Positions 42,625-51,166 of a stretch of DNA of 64,000 nt are shown here, in pieces (within the stretch, counting starts at the first letter, position 1; each line of letters begins with the position of its first letter). The stretch lies in the NCBI GenBank assembly GCA_963783045.1, contig CAWAMD010000005.1:1116001-1180000 (forward strand). Direction: 5' to 3'. Origin of the DNA: CAWAMD01 sp963783045. GTDB lineage: Bacteria; Actinomycetota; Nitriliruptoria; Nitriliruptorales; Nitriliruptoraceae. The position numbers and the translations under genes are program-made. The notes below the pieces were generated by a model. The model was not told where the DNA came from and made no database searches. It worked only from the letters and a program-made list of their open reading frames with translations.

Positions 42625-43793
42625 CAGTAGGACTTGGGCAGACCAAGCACGTGCTGGGCGATGTGTGCGAGCGCGAGCTCCTCGCTCACCGGTCCGACGC
42701 GGGCGATCTTGCCGTCACGCACCAGTCGCTCCACGTGGTACTCCCGCGCGTACGCCATGCCGCCATGGGTTCGGAAGGCCTGGTCCGCGGACCGATCCGA
42801 GACCTGGGAGGCCAGGAGCTTCGCCATGGCGAATTCGCCGCCGCACGGCTCCCCGCGGTCGAAGAGGCGCGCGGCCTCGTAGGTCAGCAGGCGCGCGGCC
42901 TCCAGGTCCGCTCGCAGCTGTGCGAGTGGGAAGGCGACGCCTTGGTAGGCCCCGATGGGCGTGCCGAAGGGCGCCCGCTGCTTCGCGTACTCGACGGCGA
43001 GCCGCTGTGCCAGACGTGCGTGGCCGATCCCGCCTGCGGCGCCGGCGATGCGCTCGGGGTTGAGGACGTCGAACAGCACGCGCATCCCGTGGTCGACCTC
43101 GCCGAGGACGTTCTCGGCGGGGATCACTACGTCGTCGAAGAACACCTCGTTCGAGTGCACGAAGCGCGTCCCCATCTTGTCGATGGACCGGTACGTGAGC
43201 CCATCGGCAGGCAGCTCGACGAGGAGCAGGGTGATGCCGAAGGTCGGCCGCGTCTCGTCGTACTCGGCGGTGCGGCAGACCAGCAGCATCCAGTCCGCAC
43301 GCTCCACACCGGTGATCCAGACCTTGCTGCCGTTCACCACGAACACGTCCCCGTCGCGCCGAGCCCGGGTCCGGATCCGCAGGGTGTTGGAGCCCGCGTC
43401 CGGCTCGGTGAGCGCCATGCAGAACTCGATGTCGCCGCTGGCGATCCCGGGCAGGATCCGTTCCTTCTGCGCCGGTGTCCCGTGCAGCGAGATCGGGATC
43501 GCGCCGAAGACCGGCGTCAGCACGTAGAACAACGATCCGGCCTGCCCGGCGCCCCCGGCGGCGATCTCCTCCACCGCCGCCGTGACCTCCGTCATGCCGA
43601 GCGCCTGCCCCCCGTACTCCTCCGGCACCACGAGCCCGGTCCACCCGCCCTTGGCGAGCTCGGCCCAGAACTCCTCGGGGAACCGTCGGTCGCGGTCAGC
43701 GACCATCCAGTAGTCGAGGTCGAAGCCGCTGCAAACGTCCCGCAGTCCTTCGCGAACGGCCTCGACGGAAGTCGCATGCGATCCCTCACCCAC
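42624..43793 (-). CDS. Acyl-CoA dehydrogenase (subfamily without the canonical Glu)
   Basis: A 389-residue flavoprotein oxidising an acyl-CoA at C2-C3. FCMALTEPDAGSNTLRIRTRA and VNGSKVWITGVERADWML form the FAD/substrate region, and RTHGGMAYAREYHVERLVRD the C-terminal fold. Where medium-chain-type enzymes have IYEGTSQ with the catalytic Glu, this one reads IARVGPVSEELALAHIAQHV, with Pro at the Glu position. The -LGLPKSY ending is that of a known ACAD subgroup. Its base must come from another residue or the substrate differs. It overlaps the thioesterase by 1 nt and the MeaB gene by 8 nt. Confidence 0.85.
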   Translation of the reverse strand: MGEGSHATSVEAVREGLRDVCSGFDLDYWMVADRDRRFPEEFWAELAKGGWTGLVVPEEYGGQALGMTEVTAAVEEIAAGGAGQAGSLFYVLTPVFGAIPISLHGTPAQKERILPGIASGDIEFCMALTEPDAGSNTLRIRTRARRDGDVFVVNGSKVWITGVERADWMLLVCRTAEYDETRPTFGITLLLVELPADGLTYRSIDKMGTRFVHSNEVFFDDVVIPAENVLGEVDHGMRVLFDVLNPERIAGAAGGIGHARLAQRLAVEYAKQRAPFGTPIGAYQGVAFPLAQLRADLEAARLLTYEAARLFDRGEPCGGEFAMAKLLASQVSDRSADQAFRTHGGMAYAREYHVERLVRDGKIARVGPVSEELALAHIAQHVLGLPKSY

Positions 43794-44778
43794 TTGAGTC
43801 CCTCCTTCGTGCGTGCGTCGTGCCCGTCGCCGGTCCGGCGATCAGGCGCCGGCCCGCCAGCGCCGCGAGCCGCCGGCCGGCGGCAACCTCGTCGAGCTCG
43901 CCGCCGTCGAGCCGGGCGAGCACGTCCTGCTGCTCCGCCGCGACGGCCTGGTCGAACAGCGAGCGCGCCACCCGGAGCGCCTCGGCGCGTGCCCCGGCGT
44001 GTGCCCGTTCGGCGCCGAGCCCGTGGGCGAGGTGCTGCTCGTGCCGGTCGAAGGCCTCCATCAGCTCCGTGATGCCCTTGCCCTCGTTCGCCACCGTCTC
44101 GACCAGCGGGGGCCGCCAGCTGTCCGTGTGCTGCCGGACGTGGAGCAGCCCGGCGATCTGCGCCTTGAGGTTGCCGATGCCGGCCCGGTCCGCCTTGTTG
44201 AGCACATAGATGTCGGCGATCTCCATCAGACCGGCCTTGAGCGCCTGGACGTCGTCGCCCGCACCCGGGTTGAGCACCACCGCGACGGTGTCGGCCACCC
44301 GCATGATCTCGACCTCGGCCTGGCCGGCGCCGATCGTCTCCACGAGGACGAGATCGAATCCCGCCGCGGACAGGATCGTCGCCGCCGCGCGCGCGGCGTC
44401 GGAGAGGCCTCCGGCCGCTCCCCGGGACGCCAGCGACCGGAAGAAGACACCCCGGTCGCCCGTGACACCTTCGAGACGGACACGGTCACCGAGGAGGGCA
44501 CCGCCGGTCAGCGGCGAGCTGGGATCGACGGCGACGACACCGACCGTGATCTCGTTGCCCCGATATGCCTGGACGAGCTGGCTGACGAGGGTCGACTTGC
44601 CGGCGCCGGGTGCGCCGGTGATGCCGATGACGTGCGCCTGTCGGGCCGGCATGAGGGCAAGCAGCGCCTCGGCCCGCTCGCCGCCGGACTCGACCCATGT
44701 GATCGCCCGGGCGACGGCGCCGGCCACCCCGCGCTGCACACGCTCGGCGACCTCGTCGACCGTCCAGGCCTTCGTCAC
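43786..44778 (-). CDS. meaB: MeaB-family G-protein chaperone of B12-dependent mutases
   Basis: A 330-residue GTPase of the MeaB/ArgK (MMAA) family. P-loop GITGAPGAGKSTLVSQLV, base region VVAVDPSSPLTGGALLGDRV (switch I), DLVLVETIGAGQAEVEIMRV (switch/Walker B), and the guanine-specific IYVLNKADRAGIG are all present, and a C-terminal dimerisation arm follows. It loads and repairs adenosylcobalamin on acyl-CoA mutases; the only mutase in the window is at 12.3-14.4 kb, so the two loci probably work together. GTG at 44778 overlaps the LLM gene stop (GTGA). Confidence 0.88.
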   Translation of the reverse strand: MTKAWTVDEVAERVQRGVAGAVARAITWVESGGERAEALLALMPARQAHVIGITGAPGAGKSTLVSQLVQAYRGNEITVGVVAVDPSSPLTGGALLGDRVRLEGVTGDRGVFFRSLASRGAAGGLSDAARAAATILSAAGFDLVLVETIGAGQAEVEIMRVADTVAVVLNPGAGDDVQALKAGLMEIADIYVLNKADRAGIGNLKAQIAGLLHVRQHTDSWRPPLVETVANEGKGITELMEAFDRHEQHLAHGLGAERAHAGARAEALRVARSLFDQAVAAEQQDVLARLDGGELDEVAAGRRLAALAGRRLIAGPATGTTHARRRDSSG

Positions 44779-45887
44779 GACTGGAGGGCCTGCTGCACCT
44801 GCGCCACGGCCTTGAAGCTCGGGGCGACCCGGTCGGCGTCGGTGAGAAAGGAGATGTTCCACAGCACCGCGTGGTCGCAGCCGGCCTCCCCCAGCTCGGA
44901 CAGCTCGGCCACCACGTCGTCGACCGAGCCGTGCAGGATCGCCCGACCGACCATCTCCGGCGGGATGCCGTCGAGCACCTCGAGAATCCGGTCGCGGTCG
45001 TAGCGTGACGGGATGAAGTCGTTGAAGCCGTAACTGTCCCGTCCCAGCGGCGGCTCGACGCCTGCCTCCTCGAACGCGGCCGCCGGCAGCTGGAGCGCGA
45101 TCACCTTGTACATCGGCGACTCGAACAGCTCGAGACAGTCTTCCTTCGAGTCGCCGATGCAGGTGTAGGCCCAGATGCCGGCCTCGAACGGATCCTGCTG
45201 CCGGCCGGCCTGCTCGCGCGCACGATCGATGCGCTGGCGCTTCTCGCGGTAGTCCGCAGGCGGCATGTAGGTGGGCAGCCACCCGTCGGCCAGGCGACCG
45301 GTCATGTCGAGCATGCGTGGCCCATGGGCAGCGATCCAGATCGGTGGGAGGCCACCCTCCTCCGCTACGGGACCGAGTCCCATGACGGCGTCCCGGTGGG
45401 TCCAGAACGGCGAGTCGAAGTCGACCGGCCCTTCGCTGTCCCAGAGCAGACGGATGATCTCGATCGCATCCTCGAGTCGGCTCGCGGGCCGGTCGATCGT
45501 GAGGCCGTAGGGCAGCGCGTTCTCTCCCTCACCAGTGCCGATGCCGAAGATGCTGCGTCCGCCTGAGAAGTGGTGGACGCTGAGAAACTCCTGCGCCAGC
45601 ATCGCCGGATGGCGGCGGACGGGGTCCGTCACCGACGAGCCGATGCGGATGCGTTCGGTGCTGACCGCCGCGGCCGTCATGCAGGCGACCGTGTCCAGGA
45701 AGAGGTGTGCGTTCTTCTGGCGGGCGGCGAGCGGCGTGAACTCCGTCGTCCAGAGGCTCTGCGGGTGCCAGGCCATGAGGTGGTCAGGCCACCAGGTGGA
45801 GTCGAAGCCGGCGGCCTCCTGCTGCTGTGCGGCCTTGATGACCCCCCTGGCGGGAGGCACCACGACGCCGCTGGTCCCGATCTTCAT
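44775..45887 (-). CDS. LLM-class F420-dependent oxidoreductase
   Basis: A 370-residue luciferase-like protein: MKIGTSGVVVPPARGVIKAA, FDSTWWPDHLMAWHPQSLWT, FSGGRSIFGIGTGEGENALP, GGLPPIWIAAHGPRMLDMTG. This matches F420-dependent methylene-H4MPT-reductase-like/glucose-6-P-dehydrogenase-like enzymes that carry out hydride transfer on carbonyl or alcohol substrates. It sits between an acyl-CoA dehydrogenase and meaB in one operon, implying F420H2-linked reduction or oxidation of a pathway intermediate. ATG at 45887. Confidence 0.85.
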   Translation of the reverse strand: MKIGTSGVVVPPARGVIKAAQQQEAAGFDSTWWPDHLMAWHPQSLWTTEFTPLAARQKNAHLFLDTVACMTAAAVSTERIRIGSSVTDPVRRHPAMLAQEFLSVHHFSGGRSIFGIGTGEGENALPYGLTIDRPASRLEDAIEIIRLLWDSEGPVDFDSPFWTHRDAVMGLGPVAEEGGLPPIWIAAHGPRMLDMTGRLADGWLPTYMPPADYREKRQRIDRAREQAGRQQDPFEAGIWAYTCIGDSKEDCLELFESPMYKVIALQLPAAAFEEAGVEPPLGRDSYGFNDFIPSRYDRDRILEVLDGIPPEMVGRAILHGSVDDVVAELSELGEAGCDHAVLWNISFLTDADRVAPSFKAVAQVQQALQS

Positions 45888-45914
45888 GTCGTCGTCCCTG
45901 TCGTCGGTCCTCGT

Positions 45915-47060
45915 TCAGCGGATTCCGAGGTGGCTGGCGATGATGTTCCGCTGGATCTGGGTTGCCCCCCCGGCGACCTCGTAGAGCTTCGCCTCCCGGT
46001 AGAAGCGCTCCATCTCGTACTCCTTCGTGTAGGAGTACCCGCCGAGGATCTGCATGCCGCGCGTCGCAGAGCGCGTCCCGAGCTCGGTCGCATAGGACTT
46101 CGCCATGGACGCGTGCTTGGAGCAGGCCAGGTGGTTGTCCTTGCGCCACGCTGCTTCGTAGGCGAGCCACCGGGAGGCCGCGGTTTCCGTTTCCATCTCC
46201 GCGAGCATGTGGCTGATCGCCTGGAAGCGTGCGATGGGCTGGCCGAACTGCTCGCGCTTCTTCGCGTAGTCGAGGGCGAGGTCCGTGCAGTGCTGGGAGA
46301 GTCCCGTGCACAGCGCCGCGACCGCGATGCGCTCGGCGTCGAGCGCTTCGGACAGCGCCCGCCAGCCGCGTCCCACCTCGCCGACGAGGGCATCGGCCGG
46401 AACACGCACGTCGGCGAGCCCGATCTCGCAGGTCTTGACCGCGTTGTGGCCGATCTTCGGGATGCCGGTGACCGTGATGCCGTCGGTGCCTGCGTCCACC
46501 ATGAAGACGGTGAGTCCCGCGGAACGCTCCTCGGTGGTCCCCGTGCGAGCGGTCAGAACGATGTAGTCGGCGACGTGCGCGCCCGTCGAGAAGATCTTCG
46601 AGCCGTTGATGACCCAGTCCGCGCCGTCGGAGACGGCCCGGGTACGGACCGCAGCGGCGTCGGATCCCGCCTCGGGCTCGGTCAGGGCGAACGCCGTGCG
46701 CAGCTCCCCGGACGCCATCCGAGGCAGGAACTCGCGCTTCTGCTCCCCGCTGCCACCGCCGAGGAGGGTCTGGTTCCCGAAGACGGCCGTCGGCATGAAG
46801 GTCATGTTCACCGAACCGCCGACGTGGCCCATCTGCTCGCAGATGAGCGCCACCTCGACGAACCCGCCTCCTGAGCCCCCGTACTCCTCGGGGACACCGA
46901 CGCCGAGCAATCCCATGTCGGCAAGGTGCTTGAACAGCTCGAACGGATACTCCTCGCGCGACTCGAGGTCGTCGAGCCAGTCCTTGGTGCAGTACGAGCG
47001 GAGGAAGTCGCCCACCGAGGCCGAGAGCGCCTGCTGCTCCTCGCTCAAAGCCAGATCCAT
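45915..47060 (-). CDS. Acyl-CoA dehydrogenase
   Basis: A 381-residue FAD enzyme. FALTEPEAGSDAAAVRTRAV, VINGSKIFSTGAHVADYIVL and the C-terminal EMERFYREAKLYEVAGGATQ with the catalytic Glu (YEVAGG) are all present, followed by QRNIIASHLGIR. It should catalyse alpha,beta-dehydrogenation of an acyl-CoA. It is the first gene of the minus-strand operon acd-LLM-meaB-acd-thioesterase; ATG at 47060, with operator site k 23 bp upstream, close enough to overlap the promoter. Confidence 0.88.
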   Translation of the reverse strand: MDLALSEEQQALSASVGDFLRSYCTKDWLDDLESREEYPFELFKHLADMGLLGVGVPEEYGGSGGGFVEVALICEQMGHVGGSVNMTFMPTAVFGNQTLLGGGSGEQKREFLPRMASGELRTAFALTEPEAGSDAAAVRTRAVSDGADWVINGSKIFSTGAHVADYIVLTARTGTTEERSAGLTVFMVDAGTDGITVTGIPKIGHNAVKTCEIGLADVRVPADALVGEVGRGWRALSEALDAERIAVAALCTGLSQHCTDLALDYAKKREQFGQPIARFQAISHMLAEMETETAASRWLAYEAAWRKDNHLACSKHASMAKSYATELGTRSATRGMQILGGYSYTKEYEMERFYREAKLYEVAGGATQIQRNIIASHLGIR

Positions 47061-47082
47061 GGCGTCCCCGAACTTCGGCTAT

Positions 47083-47099
47083 TTCACGTTCAACGTAAA
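47083..47099. promoter_or_regulatory. Putative MerR-regulon operator, site k
   Basis: TTCACGTTCAACGTAAA contains the perfect palindrome ACGTTCAACGT and matches TCACG-N5-CGTAA. It lies 23 bp before the acyl-CoA dehydrogenase start. Confidence 0.6.
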
Positions 47100-47173
47100 C
47101 TCTAGCACGCCGCACCACCACCGCCACCGCGCGACCAGCGCGCAACGAGGTCGACGCCATCACTGGCAATCAG

Positions 47174-47195
47174 CATGTTAACGTGATATGTTGAT
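47174..47195. promoter_or_regulatory. Putative MerR-regulon operator, site l
   Basis: ATGTTAACGTGATATGTTGA reads TAACG-N5-TGTTG, a looser copy. It lies about 120 bp before the second merR gene. With site k it makes a divergent control region. Confidence 0.45.
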
Positions 47196-47314
47196 ATTTG
47201 CACCGGGGCGTGGAGTGACCAACCGTGGAGCCGGCCGCAAACCCCAGGGCGAGCGTCGTGCAGCAACGACGCTTCCGGCAGTAACCGCGGTAGCCCCGAA
47301 CGAGGGAGGTCGGC

Positions 47315-47782
47315 GTGGAAGGTGACAGGCCAGAAGCGGACGGCGCCCAGCTGATGAGTATCGGACAGCTCGCATCCAAGACGGGGGTCAGCAGCCGCAC
47401 CATCCGCTACTACGAGGAGCTGGGCATCCTGCCCAAGCCTCCCCGCTCCCCCGGAGGGACACGCCGCTACCCGCGCGACTACCGCTTCTACCTCGAAGGC
47501 GCACTTGCGCTCAAGGAGCTCGGCTTCAGCCTCGAGGAGATCAAGCTTCTCGGCCGCCTGGCACTGGGCGCCAGGCTCACGAAGAAGCAGCGCGAAGAAG
47601 CCGTCCTGATCGTGCGTGAGAACACCGAACGCCTGGAGCACAAGATCAGCATCCTGCACCGCCTGAAGGAGGTGCTGCAGGAGCGTGGCGCGCGGGCCTT
47701 GACGAACGGCAGCCAGGACGAGCTGCAGAATTTCACACGCCTCCTGCAGCTGACGGAGTCGAACGAACGGGTAAGCGACTGA
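47315..47782 (+). CDS. MerR-family transcriptional regulator 2
   Basis: A 155-residue paralogue of the MerR at 41279. The DNA-binding region (MSIGQLASKTGVSSRTIRYY, EELGILPKPPRSPGGTRRYP, GALALKELGFSLEEIKLLG) is near-identical; the effector/dimer part differs (RENTERLEHKISILHRLKEV, then NGSQDELQNFTRLLQL). This suggests shared operators with different partners or ligands. GTG at 47315 with GGGAGG 5 nt upstream is chosen. It is followed 2 bp later by the FAD oxidoreductase gene, so it is co-transcribed with catabolic genes. Confidence 0.88.
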   Translation: MEGDRPEADGAQLMSIGQLASKTGVSSRTIRYYEELGILPKPPRSPGGTRRYPRDYRFYLEGALALKELGFSLEEIKLLGRLALGARLTKKQREEAVLIVRENTERLEHKISILHRLKEVLQERGARALTNGSQDELQNFTRLLQLTESNERVSD

Positions 47783-47784
47783 GG

Positions 47785-49095
47785 ATGGCGAGCGACCGAC
47801 GGAACGACGACATCCAGACCGCGCTCGTCCTGGGCGCCGGCGTCGGCGGGCTCTGCGCCGCCGCGCGACTCGCTGGCGCCGGCGTCGAGGTGACACTCGT
47901 CGAGCGGCTGCCCCACGTCGGGGGACGATGGAGCAGCCGCGACATCGACGGCTTCCTGCTGCCGACCGGGGCGTTCCTGATCGCCATGGACGATCCGCTC
48001 GCGGCGACGTTCCGCGACCTCGGGATCGACTTTCCCGTCCGCCCCATCGAGGAGCGCACCGCCTACCTCGTCAACGGCAAGATCGTCGGTACGGGCGAGT
48101 CCGGCGGGCTTCGCGCCCTCGTCGGTGCCGCCGCCGACGCGGACGGGTCCGACGCAGGTCGGGTCATGGAGGCCATCCGCGGCGCGCTGAAGGGGACGGA
48201 ACCAGCGACCGAGGAGCCGCTCCCCCGCTGGCTCGAGGGCCGCGGCGCCGGGCCCCAGGTCGTCGGCGCCATCCACGCGTTGACACAGGCCTTCATGGCC
48301 CTCAACGCCGAGGAGGTCACCGCGGCCGCCTTCTTCGACTATCTGCGCGCGACGGCGGGACGTGGGCGGCACGGCATCCCCCCGCATGGATCGGTCCGGC
48401 TGGCGGAGAACCTCGCCGCCTACGTCGACGGGCACGGCGGCACGGTCCGCCGGGGTGACAAGGTGGACGCGCTCCGGCTCGCGAACGACCGGGCCGTGGG
48501 CGTCGGCCTGGTCGACGGCACCGAGCTCCGCGCCGACGTGGTCGTGTCCGACCTCGGGATCCGTGAGACGGCGAAGCTCCTTCCCGACGACCGCCACGAC
48601 CTCGTGCCCGTGCCCGATGAGAACCAGGTCCCGGCGCCCGGGATGACGGCGTTCGTCGCCTCGCGGGAACCCTTCTTCGACCGTCCCGCCGTGGTCGTGA
48701 CCGGCACCCGGTGCGTCTGCCTCGTGACCACCCCGACGCTGGTCGCCCCCGAGCTCGCACCGCCCGGCTGGCACTACACCGAGACGATCAGCACGTTCGC
48801 CTCCTCGGCCGACGACTCCGACATCAAGGCCGAGCGCACACGTCACATGGCCGACCTCGACGACCTGCTGCCCGGGTGGCGCGAGCGGGGACGCCTCCTG
48901 AAGGCCTCGATGTACCGCGGCCGGTGGCCCGTCTACCGCTCCTGGCCGGGTCAGGACCCCCAGGAGCGATTCCCGGTGGCCGGTCTCGCCCTCGTCGGCG
49001 ACTCCGTGAAGCCGCATGGCTGGCCGGGAACCGGCGCATCAGCCGAGAGCGCCCGCATCGTCGTCGACACGATCCTGGAGAAGGGAACATCATGA
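47785..49095 (+). CDS. FAD-dependent amine-oxidase/phytoene-desaturase-like oxidoreductase
   Basis: A 436-residue flavoprotein with the N-terminal FAD Rossmann motif LVLGAGVGGLCAAARLAGAG and ERLPHVGGRWSS, a middle HGSVRLAENLAAYVDGHGGT, and a C-terminal FAD motif FPVAGLALVGDSVKPHGWPG. The shape is that of NAD(P)/FAD desaturase-like proteins. It overlaps the thiolase by 4 nt, so a redox step close to thiolysis, or regulation of cofactor, is implied. Substrate unknown. Confidence 0.8.
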   Translation: MASDRRNDDIQTALVLGAGVGGLCAAARLAGAGVEVTLVERLPHVGGRWSSRDIDGFLLPTGAFLIAMDDPLAATFRDLGIDFPVRPIEERTAYLVNGKIVGTGESGGLRALVGAAADADGSDAGRVMEAIRGALKGTEPATEEPLPRWLEGRGAGPQVVGAIHALTQAFMALNAEEVTAAAFFDYLRATAGRGRHGIPPHGSVRLAENLAAYVDGHGGTVRRGDKVDALRLANDRAVGVGLVDGTELRADVVVSDLGIRETAKLLPDDRHDLVPVPDENQVPAPGMTAFVASREPFFDRPAVVVTGTRCVCLVTTPTLVAPELAPPGWHYTETISTFASSADDSDIKAERTRHMADLDDLLPGWRERGRLLKASMYRGRWPVYRSWPGQDPQERFPVAGLALVGDSVKPHGWPGTGASAESARIVVDTILEKGTS

Positions 49096-50243
49096 CGACC
49101 GCATACCTCGTCGACGCCGTACGCAGCCCCACGGGCAAGCGTGACGGTGGGCTCGCCGGCGTCCATCCCGCCGACCTCGGCGCCCACGTCATCAGGGCGC
49201 TCGTCGAACGCACCGGCATCGACCCCGATCAGGTCGACGACGTCATCTTCGGGTGCGTCGACCAGGTCGGTGCCCAGGCCGGCAACGTGGCACGGACCGC
49301 GTGGCTGAGCGCGGGGTACCCCGAGCACGTCCCCGGCACCACCATCGACCGGCAGTGCGGCTCCTCGCAGCAGGCGGTCCACTTCGGCGCCCAGGCAATC
49401 ATGTCGGGCGTCCAGGACCTCGTCGTCGCCGGTGGCGTGGAGGTCATGTCGCTGGTCCCCATCGCCGGCTCGGCGATCGCCGGACCGAAGCTCGGGTGGG
49501 GCACGCCTATGGAGGGCGAGGGCTGGGTCGGCCGGTACGGGGCCCAGGACATCACCCAGTTCCGCGGCGCCGAGCTCATCGCCGAGAAGTGGGACATCTC
49601 CCGCCAGGACATGGAGGAGCTCGCGTACAGGAGCCACCGCCGTGCCGCGGACGCCTGGGACGCCGGCCGGTTCGACGACGAGGTTGTCCCCTACGGGGAC
49701 GTGACACGCGACGAGGGCTTCCGCCCGGACATCTCCCGGGAGAAGATGGCGTCGCTGAAGACCCTGGCCGAAGGCGGCCGTTTGACGGCGGCCGTCGCCA
49801 GCCAGATCTCCGACGGCGCAGCCGCGACCCTGGTGGCCTCCGAGGAGGCCGTGGAGCGGCTCGGCCTGACCCCGCTGGCCCGCATCCACACGATGGTGGT
49901 GGTCGGCAGCGACCCCGTCTACATGCTGACCGGTCCCATCCCAGCGACCGAGAAGGCCCTGGAGCGCGCCGGCCTCGGGATCGACGACATCGACCTCTTC
50001 GAGGTCAACGAGGCCTTCGCCCCCGTCGTCCTCGCCTGGTCGAAGGAGACAGGTGCCCAACTCGAGCGCACGAACGTCAACGGCGGCGCCATCGCCCTCG
50101 GTCACCCGCTCGGTGCGACCGGCGCGAAGCTCATGACCACGCTCGCCCACGAACTGAAGCGTCGCGGCGCGCGCTACGGGCTCCAGACGATGTGCGAGGG
50201 CGGCGGCATGGCAAACGCCACGGTGATCGAGCGGGTCGGCTGA
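49092..50243 (+). CDS. Thiolase (acetyl-CoA C-acyltransferase)
   Basis: A 383-residue thiolase ending beta-oxidation by cleaving 3-ketoacyl-CoA. The nucleophilic Cys is in TTIDRQCGSSQQAVHFGAQA, the His in NVNGGAIALGHPLGATGAKL and the second Cys in QTMCEGGGMANATVIERV; VDAVRSPTGKRDGGLAGVHP is the family start. All catalytic residues are present. ATG at 49092. The unit ends at the hairpin at 50269. Confidence 0.92.
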   Translation: MTTAYLVDAVRSPTGKRDGGLAGVHPADLGAHVIRALVERTGIDPDQVDDVIFGCVDQVGAQAGNVARTAWLSAGYPEHVPGTTIDRQCGSSQQAVHFGAQAIMSGVQDLVVAGGVEVMSLVPIAGSAIAGPKLGWGTPMEGEGWVGRYGAQDITQFRGAELIAEKWDISRQDMEELAYRSHRRAADAWDAGRFDDEVVPYGDVTRDEGFRPDISREKMASLKTLAEGGRLTAAVASQISDGAAATLVASEEAVERLGLTPLARIHTMVVVGSDPVYMLTGPIPATEKALERAGLGIDDIDLFEVNEAFAPVVLAWSKETGAQLERTNVNGGAIALGHPLGATGAKLMTTLAHELKRRGARYGLQTMCEGGGMANATVIERVG

Positions 50244-50268
50244 CGCTCCGCCTTGCACTGGGGGACGA

Positions 50269-50301
50269 CGAAGGCCCGGCGCTCCACGCGCCGCGCCTTC
50301 G
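50269..50301. terminator. Hairpin terminator between convergent genes
   Basis: CGAAGGCCCGGCGC and GCGCCGCGCCTTCG pair over 14 bp with one mismatch and a 5-nt loop (TCCAC). It lies between the convergent thiolase and crotonase genes and could serve both. Confidence 0.65.
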
Positions 50302-50313
50302 ACGTCGCCGCGA

Positions 50314-51099
50314 TCAGTTGCCCTCGAAGTCCGGCTCGCGCCGCTCGGCGAAGGCCCGTCGCCCCTCCTCCACGTCAGCGGTACGGAAGACCGCGGGCAT
50401 GAAGTTCTCCCCCGCGCGGTAGTGCTCGCCCGCCTGGTGGTTGAGCACCCGCTTGGTCACCGCCATCGCCAGCGGTGCCCGCTTGGCGAGCCGCGCCGCG
50501 AGCTCCTCGTAGGCCTTCGTCAGCTCGTCGTGCGGCACCACCTTGTTGACGAACCCGAGATCTCGAGCCTCCTCGGCGGCGATGTCGTCCGAGGTCATCG
50601 CCATCCACGCGACCCGCCGGCGCCCGATCATGTCGATGCCGCGGGTGATGGTCACCGCGGGCACCAGCCCGTGGTTCATCTCGCGCAAGCCGAAGCGCGC
50701 CCTCTCGGAGGCGAGGACGAGGTCGCACGCCAGCGTGATCTCGAGGCCGAACCCGAAGGCGTAGCCGTTCACGGCCGCCACGACCGGCTTCGGGAGCCGC
50801 TCGATGGCCTCGAAGGGCTCGTGCGCACGACGGATGAACCAGAACGCGTTCTTCGCGTCGTCGAAGGTCATCCCGCCCAGGTCCGCCCCTGCCGAGAACG
50901 CCTTGGAGTCCCCCCCGGTGAGCACGACCGCACGGATCTCGTCGTCTCCGTCGAAGCCGTCGATCACGGTGGCCAGCTCGTGGAAGAGGGTGGGACTCCC
51001 TGCGTTGAGCTTGTCGGGACGGTGCAGAGTCACGACCGCGTAGGCCTCCTCGGGACGTTGCTCCACGAACAGAGTCTCGTGCTCGATCCGATCCGCCAT
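50314..51099 (-). CDS. Enoyl-CoA hydratase/isomerase family protein
   Basis: A 261-residue crotonase: VVTLHRPDKLNAGSPTLFHE, FSAGADLGGMTFDDAKNAFW, AAVNGYAFGFGLEITLACDL, FGLREMNHGLVPAVTITRGI. It belongs to the same E-x-x-H-G-x-x-P subgroup as the genes at 4870 and 5586. It is the last gene of the minus-strand set acyl-CoA dehydrogenase / hydroxyacyl-CoA dehydrogenase / crotonase. The ATG at 51099 follows AGAAAGGTGAG. Confidence 0.86.
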   Translation of the reverse strand: MADRIEHETLFVEQRPEEAYAVVTLHRPDKLNAGSPTLFHELATVIDGFDGDDEIRAVVLTGGDSKAFSAGADLGGMTFDDAKNAFWFIRRAHEPFEAIERLPKPVVAAVNGYAFGFGLEITLACDLVLASERARFGLREMNHGLVPAVTITRGIDMIGRRRVAWMAMTSDDIAAEEARDLGFVNKVVPHDELTKAYEELAARLAKRAPLAMAVTKRVLNHQAGEHYRAGENFMPAVFRTADVEEGRRAFAERREPDFEGN

Positions 51100-51166
51100 C
51101 TTTGCTCACCTTTCTCCGGTCCGTGAGCCAGGCGCTTCTGGTTCGCCCGGCAGGTCTGCTGGTCGC

